NCBI GenBank assembly: GCA_030684755.1
Contig: JAUXXN010000013.1
Span: 1-9,462, forward strand
Direction of reading: 5' to 3'
From: Hydrogenophaga sp.
GTDB taxonomy: Bacteria > Pseudomonadota > Gammaproteobacteria > Burkholderiales > Burkholderiaceae_C
Length of the DNA stretch: 9,462 nt
The first letter of the stretch is position 1, and the number at the start of each line of letters is the position of its first letter. Under the pieces are notes generated by a model that saw nothing but the letters and a program-made list of their open reading frames with translations, made no database searches and was not told the origin of the DNA. Below are positions 1 to 5,460 of this stretch, one piece after another. The position numbers and the translations under genes were made by a program.

Positions 1-176
1 ACCACGCTTTGTGTGGTGCCCATGCGCTGGGCCACATCGGCCTGGGTCAGCCCGGCGCGGGCACGGGCGGCAATCAGTTCGCGGGCCATGTCGAATTCAG
101 GTGCCAGGGCATCGTATTCAGCCCGTGCAGCGGGGTCGGCCAGCAAGGCGGTTTTGAGTTCTGCAAGGTTTTTCAT
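1..176 (-). CDS. XRE/HTH-type antitoxin, partial (3' end off window)
   Basis: The first 58 codons of a small DNA-binding protein, cut by the window edge. It starts MKNLAELKTALLADPAARAEY. Residues about 34-58 (ELIAARARAGLTQADVAQRM, then GTTQS) match helices 1-3 of a Cro/CI-type helix-turn-helix, with the usual LTQADVA motif. The ATG at 176-174 overlaps the TGA of the upstream toxin gene in the 4-base ATGA arrangement, so translation is probably coupled. In HigBA-like modules this protein neutralises the toxin and represses the shared promoter. The toxin-first order seen here is typical of HigBA, the reverse of RelBE. The C-terminus, which usually contacts the toxin, is not visible. Confidence 0.88.
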   Translation of the reverse strand, partial: MKNLAELKTALLADPAARAEYDALAPEFDMARELIAARARAGLTQADVAQRMGTTQSV

Positions 177-496
177 GGTGTGGCTTCCAATCGTTTGCGG
201 GCGGTTTCTAGGGCGGCGCGGGGGGTGGTCTGGGTCTTTTTGACAAAGACGTGCAACACCAGCAGGCGGCGGCCTTGAACAGCGGCATACACAGCGCGGG
301 CAATGCCATCGCGGCCTTGCATGCGCATTTCCCACAACTTGCCTTCAAGAGGCCGAATGTGCGGCAGCCCCACACGCTGCGGCCCCACGTCTTGCAGCAG
401 TTCGGCTATGCGAACAAAGCGGGCGCGCATGTCGGCAGGCAAAGCCAGCAGCTCAGACTCAGCCAGTGGGTGAAGTGCAACTGTCCAAGCTTCCAT
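173..496 (-). CDS. RelE/HigB-type toxin (phage Gp49-like family)
   Basis: A 107-residue protein of the RelE/ParE superfamily, Gp49-like/HigB branch. Members are generally ribosome-dependent mRNA interferases. Recognisable features are the N-terminal segment LHPLAESELLALPADMRARF (residues 8-27), the central strands around KLWEMRMQGRDGIARAVY (about 53-70), and the C-terminal strand plus helix LVLHVFVKKTQTTPRAAL (about 79-96). Length is typical of the family. The ATG at 496-494 has a good Shine-Dalgarno (AAAAAGG, reverse strand 510-504) 7 bases upstream. The gene lies 19 bp after the integrase stop and overlaps the antitoxin start by 4 bp. Neighbours and fold support a complete toxin-antitoxin pair; activity and target are inferred from the family. 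Confidence 0.9.
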   Translation of the reverse strand: MEAWTVALHPLAESELLALPADMRARFVRIAELLQDVGPQRVGLPHIRPLEGKLWEMRMQGRDGIARAVYAAVQGRRLLVLHVFVKKTQTTPRAALETARKRLEATP

Positions 497-499
497 GGT

Positions 500-515
500 A
501 TAGCCTTTTTGCTAT
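500..515. promoter_or_regulatory. Inverted repeat in the integrase-toxin gap, possible TA operator
   Basis: A perfect inverted repeat, ATAGC-CTTTTT-GCTAT, fills nearly all of the 19-bp gap between the integrase stop and the toxin ATG and includes the toxin ribosome-binding site. Toxin-antitoxin modules usually carry a palindromic operator just upstream of the first gene, so this is the obvious place for antitoxin binding. As RNA it could also fold into a 5-bp hairpin that hides the Shine-Dalgarno. I see no strong sigma70 promoter next to it, so function is inferred. Confidence 0.4.
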
Positions 516-1859
516 TTATGCAGCCACCAGCACCAGCTTGCCGGGCTCTGCTTTGCGGTCAAACGTCACCCCGGCCTGTTCCAGAATCCACGCCTCGATT
601 TTTTCGTGATGCACGCGCAGCAGCTCCAGCGGGCGCACCTTGTAGTGCTTTTCGGCGGTCGCGCTGGGCTTGTGCCCTTGAATCTGAGCCACCACACCAG
701 CGGGGGTTTCCAGCCACTCCGTCAAGCTGGCGAACGAACGGCGCAACCCGTGCAAGGTCAGGCCATCCAGCCCGGCAGCGCGGCAAGCTCGCGTGTGTGG
801 TGTGTTGGGCTCGGTCAGGCAACCGCTGGCGCTGGTGGGGCTGGAAAACACCCATTCGTTGCGGCGCGGTAGGGTGGCCAGCAGGTGCAGCATGTAGGGC
901 GTTGCCGGTATCTCGCGTGTGCCCTCTACCTTGTCGCGGATGTTGATGCCCTTCCATTGGGTGTTCACGTCTTCCCAGCGCAGCGCCAGCACCTCGCCAG
1001 GGCGTGCGCCCGTCAGCAGCATCATTTGCAGGCAGGCGGCAATCACGGGGTTGGGTATCTGTTGCACAGCGGTGAACCATGCGGCCAGTTGTTCGCGCTG
1101 CAACACGTCCGACTTGGTTTTGGGTTTGCCCAAGGCTTCGCGGGCTCGCTTGGTCTTGGCGGGGTTCTTGTCAGACAGCAAGTCGGCATATTCCGGCTGT
1201 TGCGCGCACCACGTCAGAAACACCGTCAGCAGCCGCCATGCCAGCCGGGCAGACGACGGGCGGGCTTTGCCCTCGCGGGCGGCCCACGCTTCGATGGTGG
1301 CTTGGTCGAGGTCGCACAGCGCCAGCGGCATCAAGGCAGCCAGCGGCCCCGGTCTGGTCAGTTGCTTGCCACCGCCACGGCGGCCAGACGGCAGCCCTCC
1401 GGCCTTCGCCTTGTCGATGTGGTCGCGGTAGTGCAGGTCACCCCAGAACGGGCGGCGCTGTTCGATGTAGGCGGCCCATATTTCGCCCACGGTCAGTACG
1501 CGGGCGGCGGCTTTCACGGTCTGGGCAGCAGCGGCGGCTTGCGCAGCGGCTTTGTCGGCCTGCTGCTGGCGCTCTATCTCGCGGGGGTCTTGCCCGCTGT
1601 CCACCAACATCTTGAGGCGCTGGGCTTCGGTCTGGGCTTTCTTGATGGGCCAGTCGGCGGCGGTGCCGATGTTGATGCGCAAGGTTGCCCCATGCAGGCG
1701 CGACTCGAAAACGTAGGTCTTGCGGCCCGTGGGCGTCACGCGCAGCGCCAGGGCAGGTGCTTCGGTGTCCCACAGAAAGGCTTGCGTCTTGTCAGCCGGG
1801 CAGGTGAATGCCTCTACCCTCCCGGCGGTCAGCTTCACACGGTTCTGCTGCTTGCTCAT
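516..1859 (-). CDS. Tyrosine recombinase / integrase, P4-like with arm-binding domain
   Basis: A 447-residue site-specific recombinase that would integrate and excise the surrounding element. The N-terminal part (about 8-100) resembles the DUF4102-type arm-binding domain, with a DSGQDPREIERQ motif at 87-98. A core-binding domain follows (about 120-240). The catalytic domain holds Arg286 (TGARPGEV), a likely beta-hairpin Lys310, His370-x-x-Arg373 (LHGLRRSF), His396 (QGHK) and the nucleophile Tyr406 (AEKHYKV), so the catalytic set looks complete. I chose the ATG at 1859 because AAAGGGG lies 4 bases upstream; the frame stays open to a TTG at 1922 without a comparable ribosome site. The gene sits directly inside the tRNA-His att scar and reads away from it. 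An Ala/Gln-rich linker spans about 100-120. Probably functional. Confidence 0.95.
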   Translation of the reverse strand: MSKQQNRVKLTAGRVEAFTCPADKTQAFLWDTEAPALALRVTPTGRKTYVFESRLHGATLRINIGTAADWPIKKAQTEAQRLKMLVDSGQDPREIERQQQADKAAAQAAAAAQTVKAAARVLTVGEIWAAYIEQRRPFWGDLHYRDHIDKAKAGGLPSGRRGGGKQLTRPGPLAALMPLALCDLDQATIEAWAAREGKARPSSARLAWRLLTVFLTWCAQQPEYADLLSDKNPAKTKRAREALGKPKTKSDVLQREQLAAWFTAVQQIPNPVIAACLQMMLLTGARPGEVLALRWEDVNTQWKGINIRDKVEGTREIPATPYMLHLLATLPRRNEWVFSSPTSASGCLTEPNTPHTRACRAAGLDGLTLHGLRRSFASLTEWLETPAGVVAQIQGHKPSATAEKHYKVRPLELLRVHHEKIEAWILEQAGVTFDRKAEPGKLVLVAA

Positions 1860-1872
1860 GGTGCCCCTTTGG

Positions 1873-1894
1873 AATCTGTAGGCAATCTGTAGGC
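1873..1894. repeat. Tandem 11-bp direct repeat upstream of the integrase
   Basis: AATCTGTAGGC occurs twice back to back (1873-1883 and 1884-1894), exactly, 14 bp upstream of the integrase ATG. Short direct repeats next to an integrase gene are commonly binding sites for the integrase N-terminal domain or an excisionase. Here they would also overlap the integrase promoter or leader, which suggests possible autoregulation. The repeat is directly seen; the role is inferred. Confidence 0.5.
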
Positions 1895-2022
1895 AGATTT
1901 GCCAAATATTGATGCACTTCAATCAACACGCGGGCTGTCTGTATACACAGCAAAATTCACGTAAGTTGTTGATTTGTATTGATTCTAGCAGCACCAATCA
2001 ACACAAGCAAATACTAAAAAGT
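1895..2022. other. AT-rich attachment-site arm region
   Basis: This AT-rich stretch separates the integrase from the tRNA-His scar and has no plausible gene. AATCAACA occurs at 1921-1928 and 1996-2003 (extended to CAATCAACAC at 1920-1929 and 1995-2004), with an inverted copy at 1974-1967. These are candidate arm-type integrase sites. The LexA-box-like palindrome at 1935-1950 also falls here. The AT content contrasts sharply with the GC-rich genes either side and would favour bending by IHF-like proteins. Together with the tRNA scar and terminator this accounts for the gene-free stretch 1860-2163. Confidence 0.5.
1935..1950. promoter_or_regulatory. LexA-box-like palindrome upstream of the integrase
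   Basis: CTGTCTGTATACACAG fits the LexA (SOS) box framework CTGT-N8-ACAG, with a partly AT-rich spacer. It lies 76 bp upstream of the integrase ATG, a plausible promoter position. If LexA binds it, DNA damage would raise integrase expression and favour excision. The spacer is only partly like the alternating TA of strong boxes, and a nested TGTATACA palindrome may be the real site for another regulator. Confidence 0.4.
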
Positions 2023-2072
2023 CAGGATTGTGATTCCTGTTGTCGTGGGTTCGAGCCCCATCAGCCACCCCA
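2023..2072 (+). tRNA. tRNA-His 3' fragment (anticodon arm to CCA), att scar
   Basis: The sequence folds as the 3' two-thirds of tRNA-His. The anticodon stem is CAGGA/TCCTG (2023-2027/2035-2039) around a TTGTGAT loop with anticodon GTG (2030-2032). A 5-base variable loop follows, then a T-arm GTGGG/CCCAT with loop TTCGAGC. The acceptor 3' strand is CAGCCAC with discriminator C and encoded CCA. The discriminator C is diagnostic of tRNA-His. Upstream there is no D-arm and no GTGGCTG acceptor 5' strand, only AT-rich DNA, so it cannot make a functional tRNA. Read as the displaced 3' end left by integration; an intact copy is expected at the other end of the element. Confidence 0.85.
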
Positions 2073-2088
2073 TATGAATCAAGCACTT

Positions 2089-2110
2089 AGCCCGGTTATC
2101 CGGGCTTTTT
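2089..2110 (+). terminator. Intrinsic terminator after the tRNA-His fragment
   Basis: AGCCCGG-TTAT-CCGGGCT forms a 7-bp GC-rich stem with a 4-base loop (2089-2106), and the T-run continues to 2110. It lies 16 bp past the tRNA CCA and is probably the original terminator of the chromosomal tRNA-His gene. No matching T-run exists on the other strand, so it is unlikely to terminate the cho transcript efficiently. Confidence 0.85.
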
Positions 2111-2163
2111 GCATTTCCGGCCCGCCAGCGTCACATCCCACCCATGGTGCGTACCCGTCAAAT

Positions 2164-3021
2164 TCACAGCGGCACGATGTTGGCTTTTCCACTCAGCAAA
2201 GGTTTGCACAGGATCTTGTAGCCATCGGCATCGAATGCAGTGGCCACGCGGTCCAGGGCAGCGGCCTGTGACACGTCGGTCACGCTGCCTAGGTAGCACC
2301 AGTTTCTGATGACATGGATCTGGACCAACGCCTCTTGGCGCTCCACCAGGCCAATCGCGCCGGGGTAGGGCCAGCAGGCCACGCGCAAACCATCCAAGCT
2401 GGTGAACAGCCGGGCGCGGTGTGTTTCAGGGCTTTCGTCGCCCCGGCAGACACCCGCACACTGCAGCAACATGGCGCGGAAGCAGGTTCGGCCTGAAGCC
2501 AACTTTTCAAGGCCCAGGGCGCCGTAGCAAAGCCGGTGTTGGTCGGCGAGCGCGCGCAGGCTTTCCAGGGCGGCGTGGCGGCTGGCGTACAGGCCGTACA
2601 ACTGGGGTTCTGTCGCGAAGTTCAGGTCTTTTGAATAAACCACTTCTGGCTTGTCGTCCACGATGCGCAGGGAGCACAGTTGTCGGTTTCGGCGCAGTTT
2701 TTGGTTCAACAAGGGTTGCTGTTGCTTGATCAGGCTGGCCTCAAGCAGCAAAGCGCCAATTTCGCCAGCGGTGCGAATGTGGCTGATGCGCAGCGTTTGG
2801 CGCAACATGCGCGCTTCGTCGGCGTTGCGCAGGTGCGAGAGCACGCGCTGGCGCAGGTTGACACTTTTTCCAATGTAGAGCGGGAGGTCACCTTCCTGGC
2901 CGTGAAATACGTACACACCGGGTGCAGCGGGAAGGTCCTCAATGGCTGCGCGCAGGTGCGTGGGGTATTCGTAGATCCGGGATTCTTCAAACGCAGGTCT
3001 GCGGCGAGCAGGCAGGTGCAT
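2164..3021 (-). CDS. cho: Excinuclease Cho (standalone UvrC-like GIY-YIG endonuclease)
   Basis: A 285-residue UvrC homologue limited to the N-terminal half, close to E. coli Cho in size (about 295). Cho makes the 3' incision at bulky lesions bound by UvrB, acting with UvrA and UvrB as back-up to UvrC. The GIY-YIG nuclease domain spans about 33-110: GVY at 35-37, YIG at 49-51, arginines near 57-59 and the metal-binding Glu94 (LLLEASLIKQ). Downstream, Cys165, Cys180, Cys188 and Cys192 keep the C-x7-C-x3-C end of the UvrC cysteine cluster. There is no UvrB-binding helix pair and no C-terminal RNase H-like domain, as expected for Cho. The ATG at 3021 was preferred because upstream codons lie inside the acyltransferase gene; its ribosome site is weak, so coupling to that gene (7-bp gap) is likely. 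Confidence 0.88.
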   Translation of the reverse strand: MHLPARRRPAFEESRIYEYPTHLRAAIEDLPAAPGVYVFHGQEGDLPLYIGKSVNLRQRVLSHLRNADEARMLRQTLRISHIRTAGEIGALLLEASLIKQQQPLLNQKLRRNRQLCSLRIVDDKPEVVYSKDLNFATEPQLYGLYASRHAALESLRALADQHRLCYGALGLEKLASGRTCFRAMLLQCAGVCRGDESPETHRARLFTSLDGLRVACWPYPGAIGLVERQEALVQIHVIRNWCYLGSVTDVSQAAALDRVATAFDADGYKILCKPLLSGKANIVPL

Positions 3022-3028
3022 GGCGGGT

Positions 3029-3625
3029 TCAGTCCGACCCAGTTTCAAATTGCGTCGCGTTTTTGCCTTTGAACGGAGCGTAAAAGGCCTTGATGGCGGC
3101 CATGTCGGCTTCCACGTTGCCGGAGGGCTTGAACAGTGGCCCCAAGCCGCTGCGCTTGGTGCTGTAGTCCATGTAGGCCATGACAATGGGCACCTGAGCG
3201 CCTAGGGCGATGTAGTAAAACCCGGTTTTCCAGTAGCGCGTCTTGCTGCGTGTGCCTTCGGGCGGCACGATGAGTTGCAGGGGGCCATCGGCCGCGCGGA
3301 TGGCGTTGGCGGAAGCCGCGACGAGGTTTGTGGACTGTTCTCTGTTGACTGGAATGCCGCCAAGCCACCGCATGATGCCGCCGAAAGGCGCTTTGAAAAT
3401 GCTTTGTTTGCCCATCCAGTAGGGGTTGAGCCGCAGCGCGAATGCCACCATGAGTGTGTAAGGGAGGTCCCAGTTGCTGGTGTGCGGTGCGGCGATGAAC
3501 ACGCTTTTGGCAGCCTCAGGGGGCAGGGCGCCTTCTATTTTCCAGCCGGTCAGTTTGAGAAACGCGACCGAAAAGCCGCGCAGCAAGCTGTTGACGACAG
3601 GGGTGGTGAAGATGGTTTTGTGCAT
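3029..3625 (-). CDS. Lysophospholipid acyltransferase family protein (PlsC-like)
   Basis: A 198-residue protein of the PlsC/LPLAT acyltransferase family, which transfers acyl groups to lysophosphatidic acid or similar acceptors at the inner membrane. The HX4D catalytic motif is His48-Thr-Ser-Asn-Trp-Asp53. The acceptor-binding motif GGIPVNR is at 89-95 and PPEGTRSK at 121-128, so all main blocks are present. The protein is short and lacks an obvious N-terminal membrane span, typical of the small subfamily separate from housekeeping PlsC; its true acceptor is unknown. The ATG at 3625 is chosen because upstream sequence is low-complexity and reads into the divergent hydrolase gene. It is first in a pair with cho. 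Confidence 0.88.
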   Translation of the reverse strand: MHKTIFTTPVVNSLLRGFSVAFLKLTGWKIEGALPPEAAKSVFIAAPHTSNWDLPYTLMVAFALRLNPYWMGKQSIFKAPFGGIMRWLGGIPVNREQSTNLVAASANAIRAADGPLQLIVPPEGTRSKTRYWKTGFYYIALGAQVPIVMAYMDYSTKRSGLGPLFKPSGNVEADMAAIKAFYAPFKGKNATQFETGSD

Positions 3626-3720
3626 GGCTTGTGAGTATCGCTGATGCGCCTGACGTGACTCACCATCCAACACGCGCGCGATACCATCTCGGCCACCGCA
3701 AAACATCAGGAATCTGACCC
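3626..3720. promoter_or_regulatory. Divergent promoter region, acyltransferase and hydrolase
   Basis: A 95-bp gap between divergent start codons must hold promoters for both the acyltransferase-cho pair and the hydrolase-DUF3820 pair. The hydrolase has a clear ribosome site, AGGAA at 3708-3712, 8 bases before its ATG. I see no convincing -35/-10 pair and no CTGT-N8-ACAG LexA box, which matters because E. coli cho is SOS-induced. Confidence 0.5.
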
Positions 3721-4560
3721 ATGCAAAACCGCCTGAACGTAAAAGGCCTGGACGTGACCATCGAGGGCACCGGCCCCACGGTGGTGATGCTGCACGGCTG
3801 GCCCGACACACCGGCCCTGTGGGACGACACCGTGGCCGGCATGCGCGACGGCTACCGCTGCGTGCGTTTTGCATTGCCGGGGTTTGATCTGGGCCAGCCG
3901 CCTCGCCCGGTGTCGGTGGACGAGATGTGTGCGCTGGTCGGCGCGGTGGTGGACGCCGTGAGCCCGACAGAGCCGGTAACACTGCTGCTGCACGACTGGG
4001 GTTGTTTTTTTGGCTACGAGTACGCGGCGCGCCACATCCACCGCGTGGCGCGGGTGGTGGGGGTGGATATTGGCGACACCAACTCGGGCGCTTATTTGAA
4101 GTCGCTCAGTTTCAAAGAAAAATTCCTCATCGCTGGTTACCAACTGTGGCTGGCCGTGGCTTGGAAGCTGGGCGGTGTGTTGCCCGGCCTGGCTGACCGC
4201 ATGACCCGCTACATGGCGCACACCATTGGCTGCCGCACGCCGCCCGAGCACATCGGCTGGCAGATGAACTACCCCTATGCCATGCAGTGGTTTGGCTCGT
4301 TTGGCGGGCTGCGTGGTGTGGCCCGTGTGAGCCAGGTGCTGGGGCCGCAACTGCCCACCTTGTTTTTCTTTGGCAAACGCAAGCCGTTCATGTTCCATTC
4401 GCCGCGCTGGCTGGCGGCGCTGGGCACCACGCCGGGCTGTGGTGTGCAGGGTTTCGATGCGGGCCATTGGCTGATGCGCCAGAAACCCGCGCTGTTCACC
4501 ACCAGTGTGCGCAGTTGGATGGACCAGGCCACGGCGCCCAAGGCTCCCGACGCACGATGA
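3721..4560 (+). CDS. Alpha/beta hydrolase, epoxide hydrolase/dehalogenase type
   Basis: A 279-residue alpha/beta hydrolase. The oxyanion-loop motif HGWPD is at residues 25-29. The nucleophile elbow reads LLLHDWGC with Asp92 as nucleophile, the HDWG signature of epoxide hydrolases and haloalkane dehalogenases, not the Ser of esterases. The catalytic base is His249 (FDAGHW). The usual acid after strand 7 is not seen: that loop reads FFFGKRKPFMF (216-226) with Lys where Asp is expected. Asp116 or Asp119 after strand 6 (GVDIGDT) could serve instead, as in LinB-type dehalogenases. A cap domain fits about 122-215. No signal peptide, so probably cytoplasmic. The ATG at 3721 follows a good Shine-Dalgarno. 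The stop overlaps the next ATG by 4 bp. Substrate unknown. Confidence 0.88.
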   Translation: MQNRLNVKGLDVTIEGTGPTVVMLHGWPDTPALWDDTVAGMRDGYRCVRFALPGFDLGQPPRPVSVDEMCALVGAVVDAVSPTEPVTLLLHDWGCFFGYEYAARHIHRVARVVGVDIGDTNSGAYLKSLSFKEKFLIAGYQLWLAVAWKLGGVLPGLADRMTRYMAHTIGCRTPPEHIGWQMNYPYAMQWFGSFGGLRGVARVSQVLGPQLPTLFFFGKRKPFMFHSPRWLAALGTTPGCGVQGFDAGHWLMRQKPALFTTSVRSWMDQATAPKAPDAR

Positions 4561-4769
4561 AGCCTGAAGACCTGGAGCGGCTGCTGACCGTAGAAATGCC
4601 CTTTGGCAAGTACAAGGGCACGCCCATTGCCGACTTGCCGGGCAACTACCTGAACTGGTTTGCGCGCGAGGGTTTCCCAAAAAGTGAGGTGGGCCGCTTG
4701 CTGCAACTCATGCACGAGATTGACCACAACGGCCTGAGTGACCTGCTCACCCCGCTGCGCCGGCGCTGA
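4557..4769 (+). CDS. DUF3820 family small protein
   Basis: A 70-residue protein matching the DUF3820 family from recall. The core MPFGKYKGTPIADLPGNYL (residues 13-31) is the diagnostic block, followed by WFAREGFP and a C-terminal LLQLMHEIDHNGLSDLL segment. Family function is not established; one name links it to a quorum-sensing-regulated factor, which I would not rely on. The ATG overlaps the hydrolase stop (ATGA), so the two are co-translated. The gene ends 9 bp before the stop of the convergent exonuclease. Confidence 0.88.
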   Translation: MKPEDLERLLTVEMPFGKYKGTPIADLPGNYLNWFAREGFPKSEVGRLLQLMHEIDHNGLSDLLTPLRRR

Positions 4770-4788
4770 CGGGCCAGGTCAGACCGGC
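4759..4788. terminator. Inverted repeat between convergent genes, possible bidirectional terminator
   Basis: Arms GCCGG (4759-4763) and CCGGC (4784-4788), with inner arms TGAC (4767-4770) and GTCA (4778-4781), form an interrupted stem-loop spanning both stop codons of the convergent DUF3820 and exonuclease genes. There is no T-run, so it would be a weak or non-canonical terminator, or simply limit read-through by structure. Confidence 0.35.
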
Positions 4789-5378
4789 AGGTTCAGCGCA
4801 TGAAACACCCGCGCCGCCGCGTAGGCGTCGTTGGCCGCGTAGACCAGCTGGCCCGCGCTCAATTGCGGGTTGGCCCAGTTGGACGTGGCGGCTTTTTTGG
4901 ACTTGATGAAGCGCTGGTTGAACAGCACCGCCACCGCGCCTTTGACGCCCATGTCTTTGCGGTAGCCGCGTTCGCGAAACACGTGGTTGAGTTCCAGCAC
5001 TGCAGCGGGCGCCACGGCCAGTTTGGCCACAATGCGTTTCGTGTCGTCACCCAGCCCGAAGCCTGCTTTGCGATGGCCTGCGTGGGCCAGCAGTTCGGCC
5101 ACCTGTTCGCGGCAGCCGGGGTCGACCAGCTGGAACACCCAGGCGTGGTGCAGGGTGGACAGCTGCACGATGTGCGGCCCGTCAGACACCTGTTCCTTCA
5201 CAAAAGTGGGTTTGGACTCGGTGTCAAAACCCCAGACTGGGTGATCGCGCAGTGCGGCCACCGCCTCGGTGGCCTGCCGGGCCGTCTCGACCAGCGTGAT
5301 TCGGTCCAGCCCCAGGCGGTCAAACTCGGGCAACAGGGCGATCTCGTCTTTGCTGGGCGTGGGGCGTGGGGTGTTCAT
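4779..5378 (-). CDS. 3'-5' exonuclease, DEDDy/RNase D-like domain
   Basis: A 199-residue single-domain protein with the DnaQ-like fold of the RNase D / WRN exonuclease branch. Exo I is FDTESKPTF (Asp52, Glu54), Exo II is FGLGDDTKRI (Asp111 or Asp112), and Exo III is YAANDAYAA (Tyr180, Asp184), so the four metal-binding acids and the DEDDy tyrosine are present. It lacks the HRDC domains of full-length RNase D, so it is a stand-alone 3'-5' exonuclease of uncertain RNA or DNA substrate. A basic FIKSKKAATSNWANPQL segment at 157-173 precedes Exo III. The ATG at 5378 is chosen because upstream residues are low-complexity and overlap the divergent gene's promoter; no clear Shine-Dalgarno is visible. 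Probably its own transcription unit. Confidence 0.88.
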   Translation of the reverse strand: MNTPRPTPSKDEIALLPEFDRLGLDRITLVETARQATEAVAALRDHPVWGFDTESKPTFVKEQVSDGPHIVQLSTLHHAWVFQLVDPGCREQVAELLAHAGHRKAGFGLGDDTKRIVAKLAVAPAAVLELNHVFRERGYRKDMGVKGAVAVLFNQRFIKSKKAATSNWANPQLSAGQLVYAANDAYAAARVFHALNLPV

Positions 5379-5460
5379 GGGCTGGGGCGGCGGTGTGCGG
5401 CCGCGCGGGATCGATAATGGGCCCATTGTGCAACGCGCCTGCCAGGCTACCCCGGGCCCC
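5379..5460. promoter_or_regulatory. Divergent promoter region with a 12-bp palindrome
   Basis: The 82-bp gap between the divergent exonuclease and 102-aa genes contains GATAAT (5413-5418), a good -10 hexamer for the plus strand, overlapping a perfect palindrome AATGGGCCCATT (5416-5427). No matching -35 is visible at 17 bp. The palindrome may be an operator affecting both directions. Confidence 0.4.

Larger units (their letters stand above)
1..2072. mobile_element. End of a tRNA-His-integrated genomic island (partial)
   Basis: The segment runs from the left edge to a tRNA-His 3' fragment at 2023-2072. It contains a P4-like tyrosine integrase and a toxin-antitoxin pair, both typical island cargo, plus an AT-rich attachment region with repeated short motifs at 1873-2003. 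The tRNA fragment keeps the anticodon arm, T-arm and 3' acceptor strand but lacks the 5' half, as expected when an element inserts in a tRNA gene and carries a replacement 3' end. The fragment is followed by a good terminator, so DNA to the right is probably the original chromosome. From the orientation, the intact tRNA-His should lie at the other end, left of the window. The outer boundary, cargo and size cannot be seen. The boundary call is inference from gene content and tRNA structure. Confidence 0.72.

Noticed and set aside
885..1892. A 335-codon plus-strand open frame opposite the integrase
   Set aside because: It is the antisense shadow of a gene with intact catalytic motifs; its translation has low-complexity composition and no domain, as expected in GC-rich DNA.
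1860..1922. N-terminal extension of the integrase to a TTG at 1922
   Set aside because: The extra 21 codons encode the tandem-repeat DNA and lack a ribosome site, whereas the ATG at 1859 has AAAGGGG upstream and matches the family N-terminus.
2023..2072. A complete functional tRNA-His gene
   Set aside because: No D-arm or acceptor 5' strand exists in the 80 bp upstream, so only the 3' portion is present.
3706..4680. A 324-codon minus-strand frame opposite the hydrolase
   Set aside because: Antisense shadow of a hydrolase with HGWPD, HDWG and GHW motifs; the shadow has no recognisable features.
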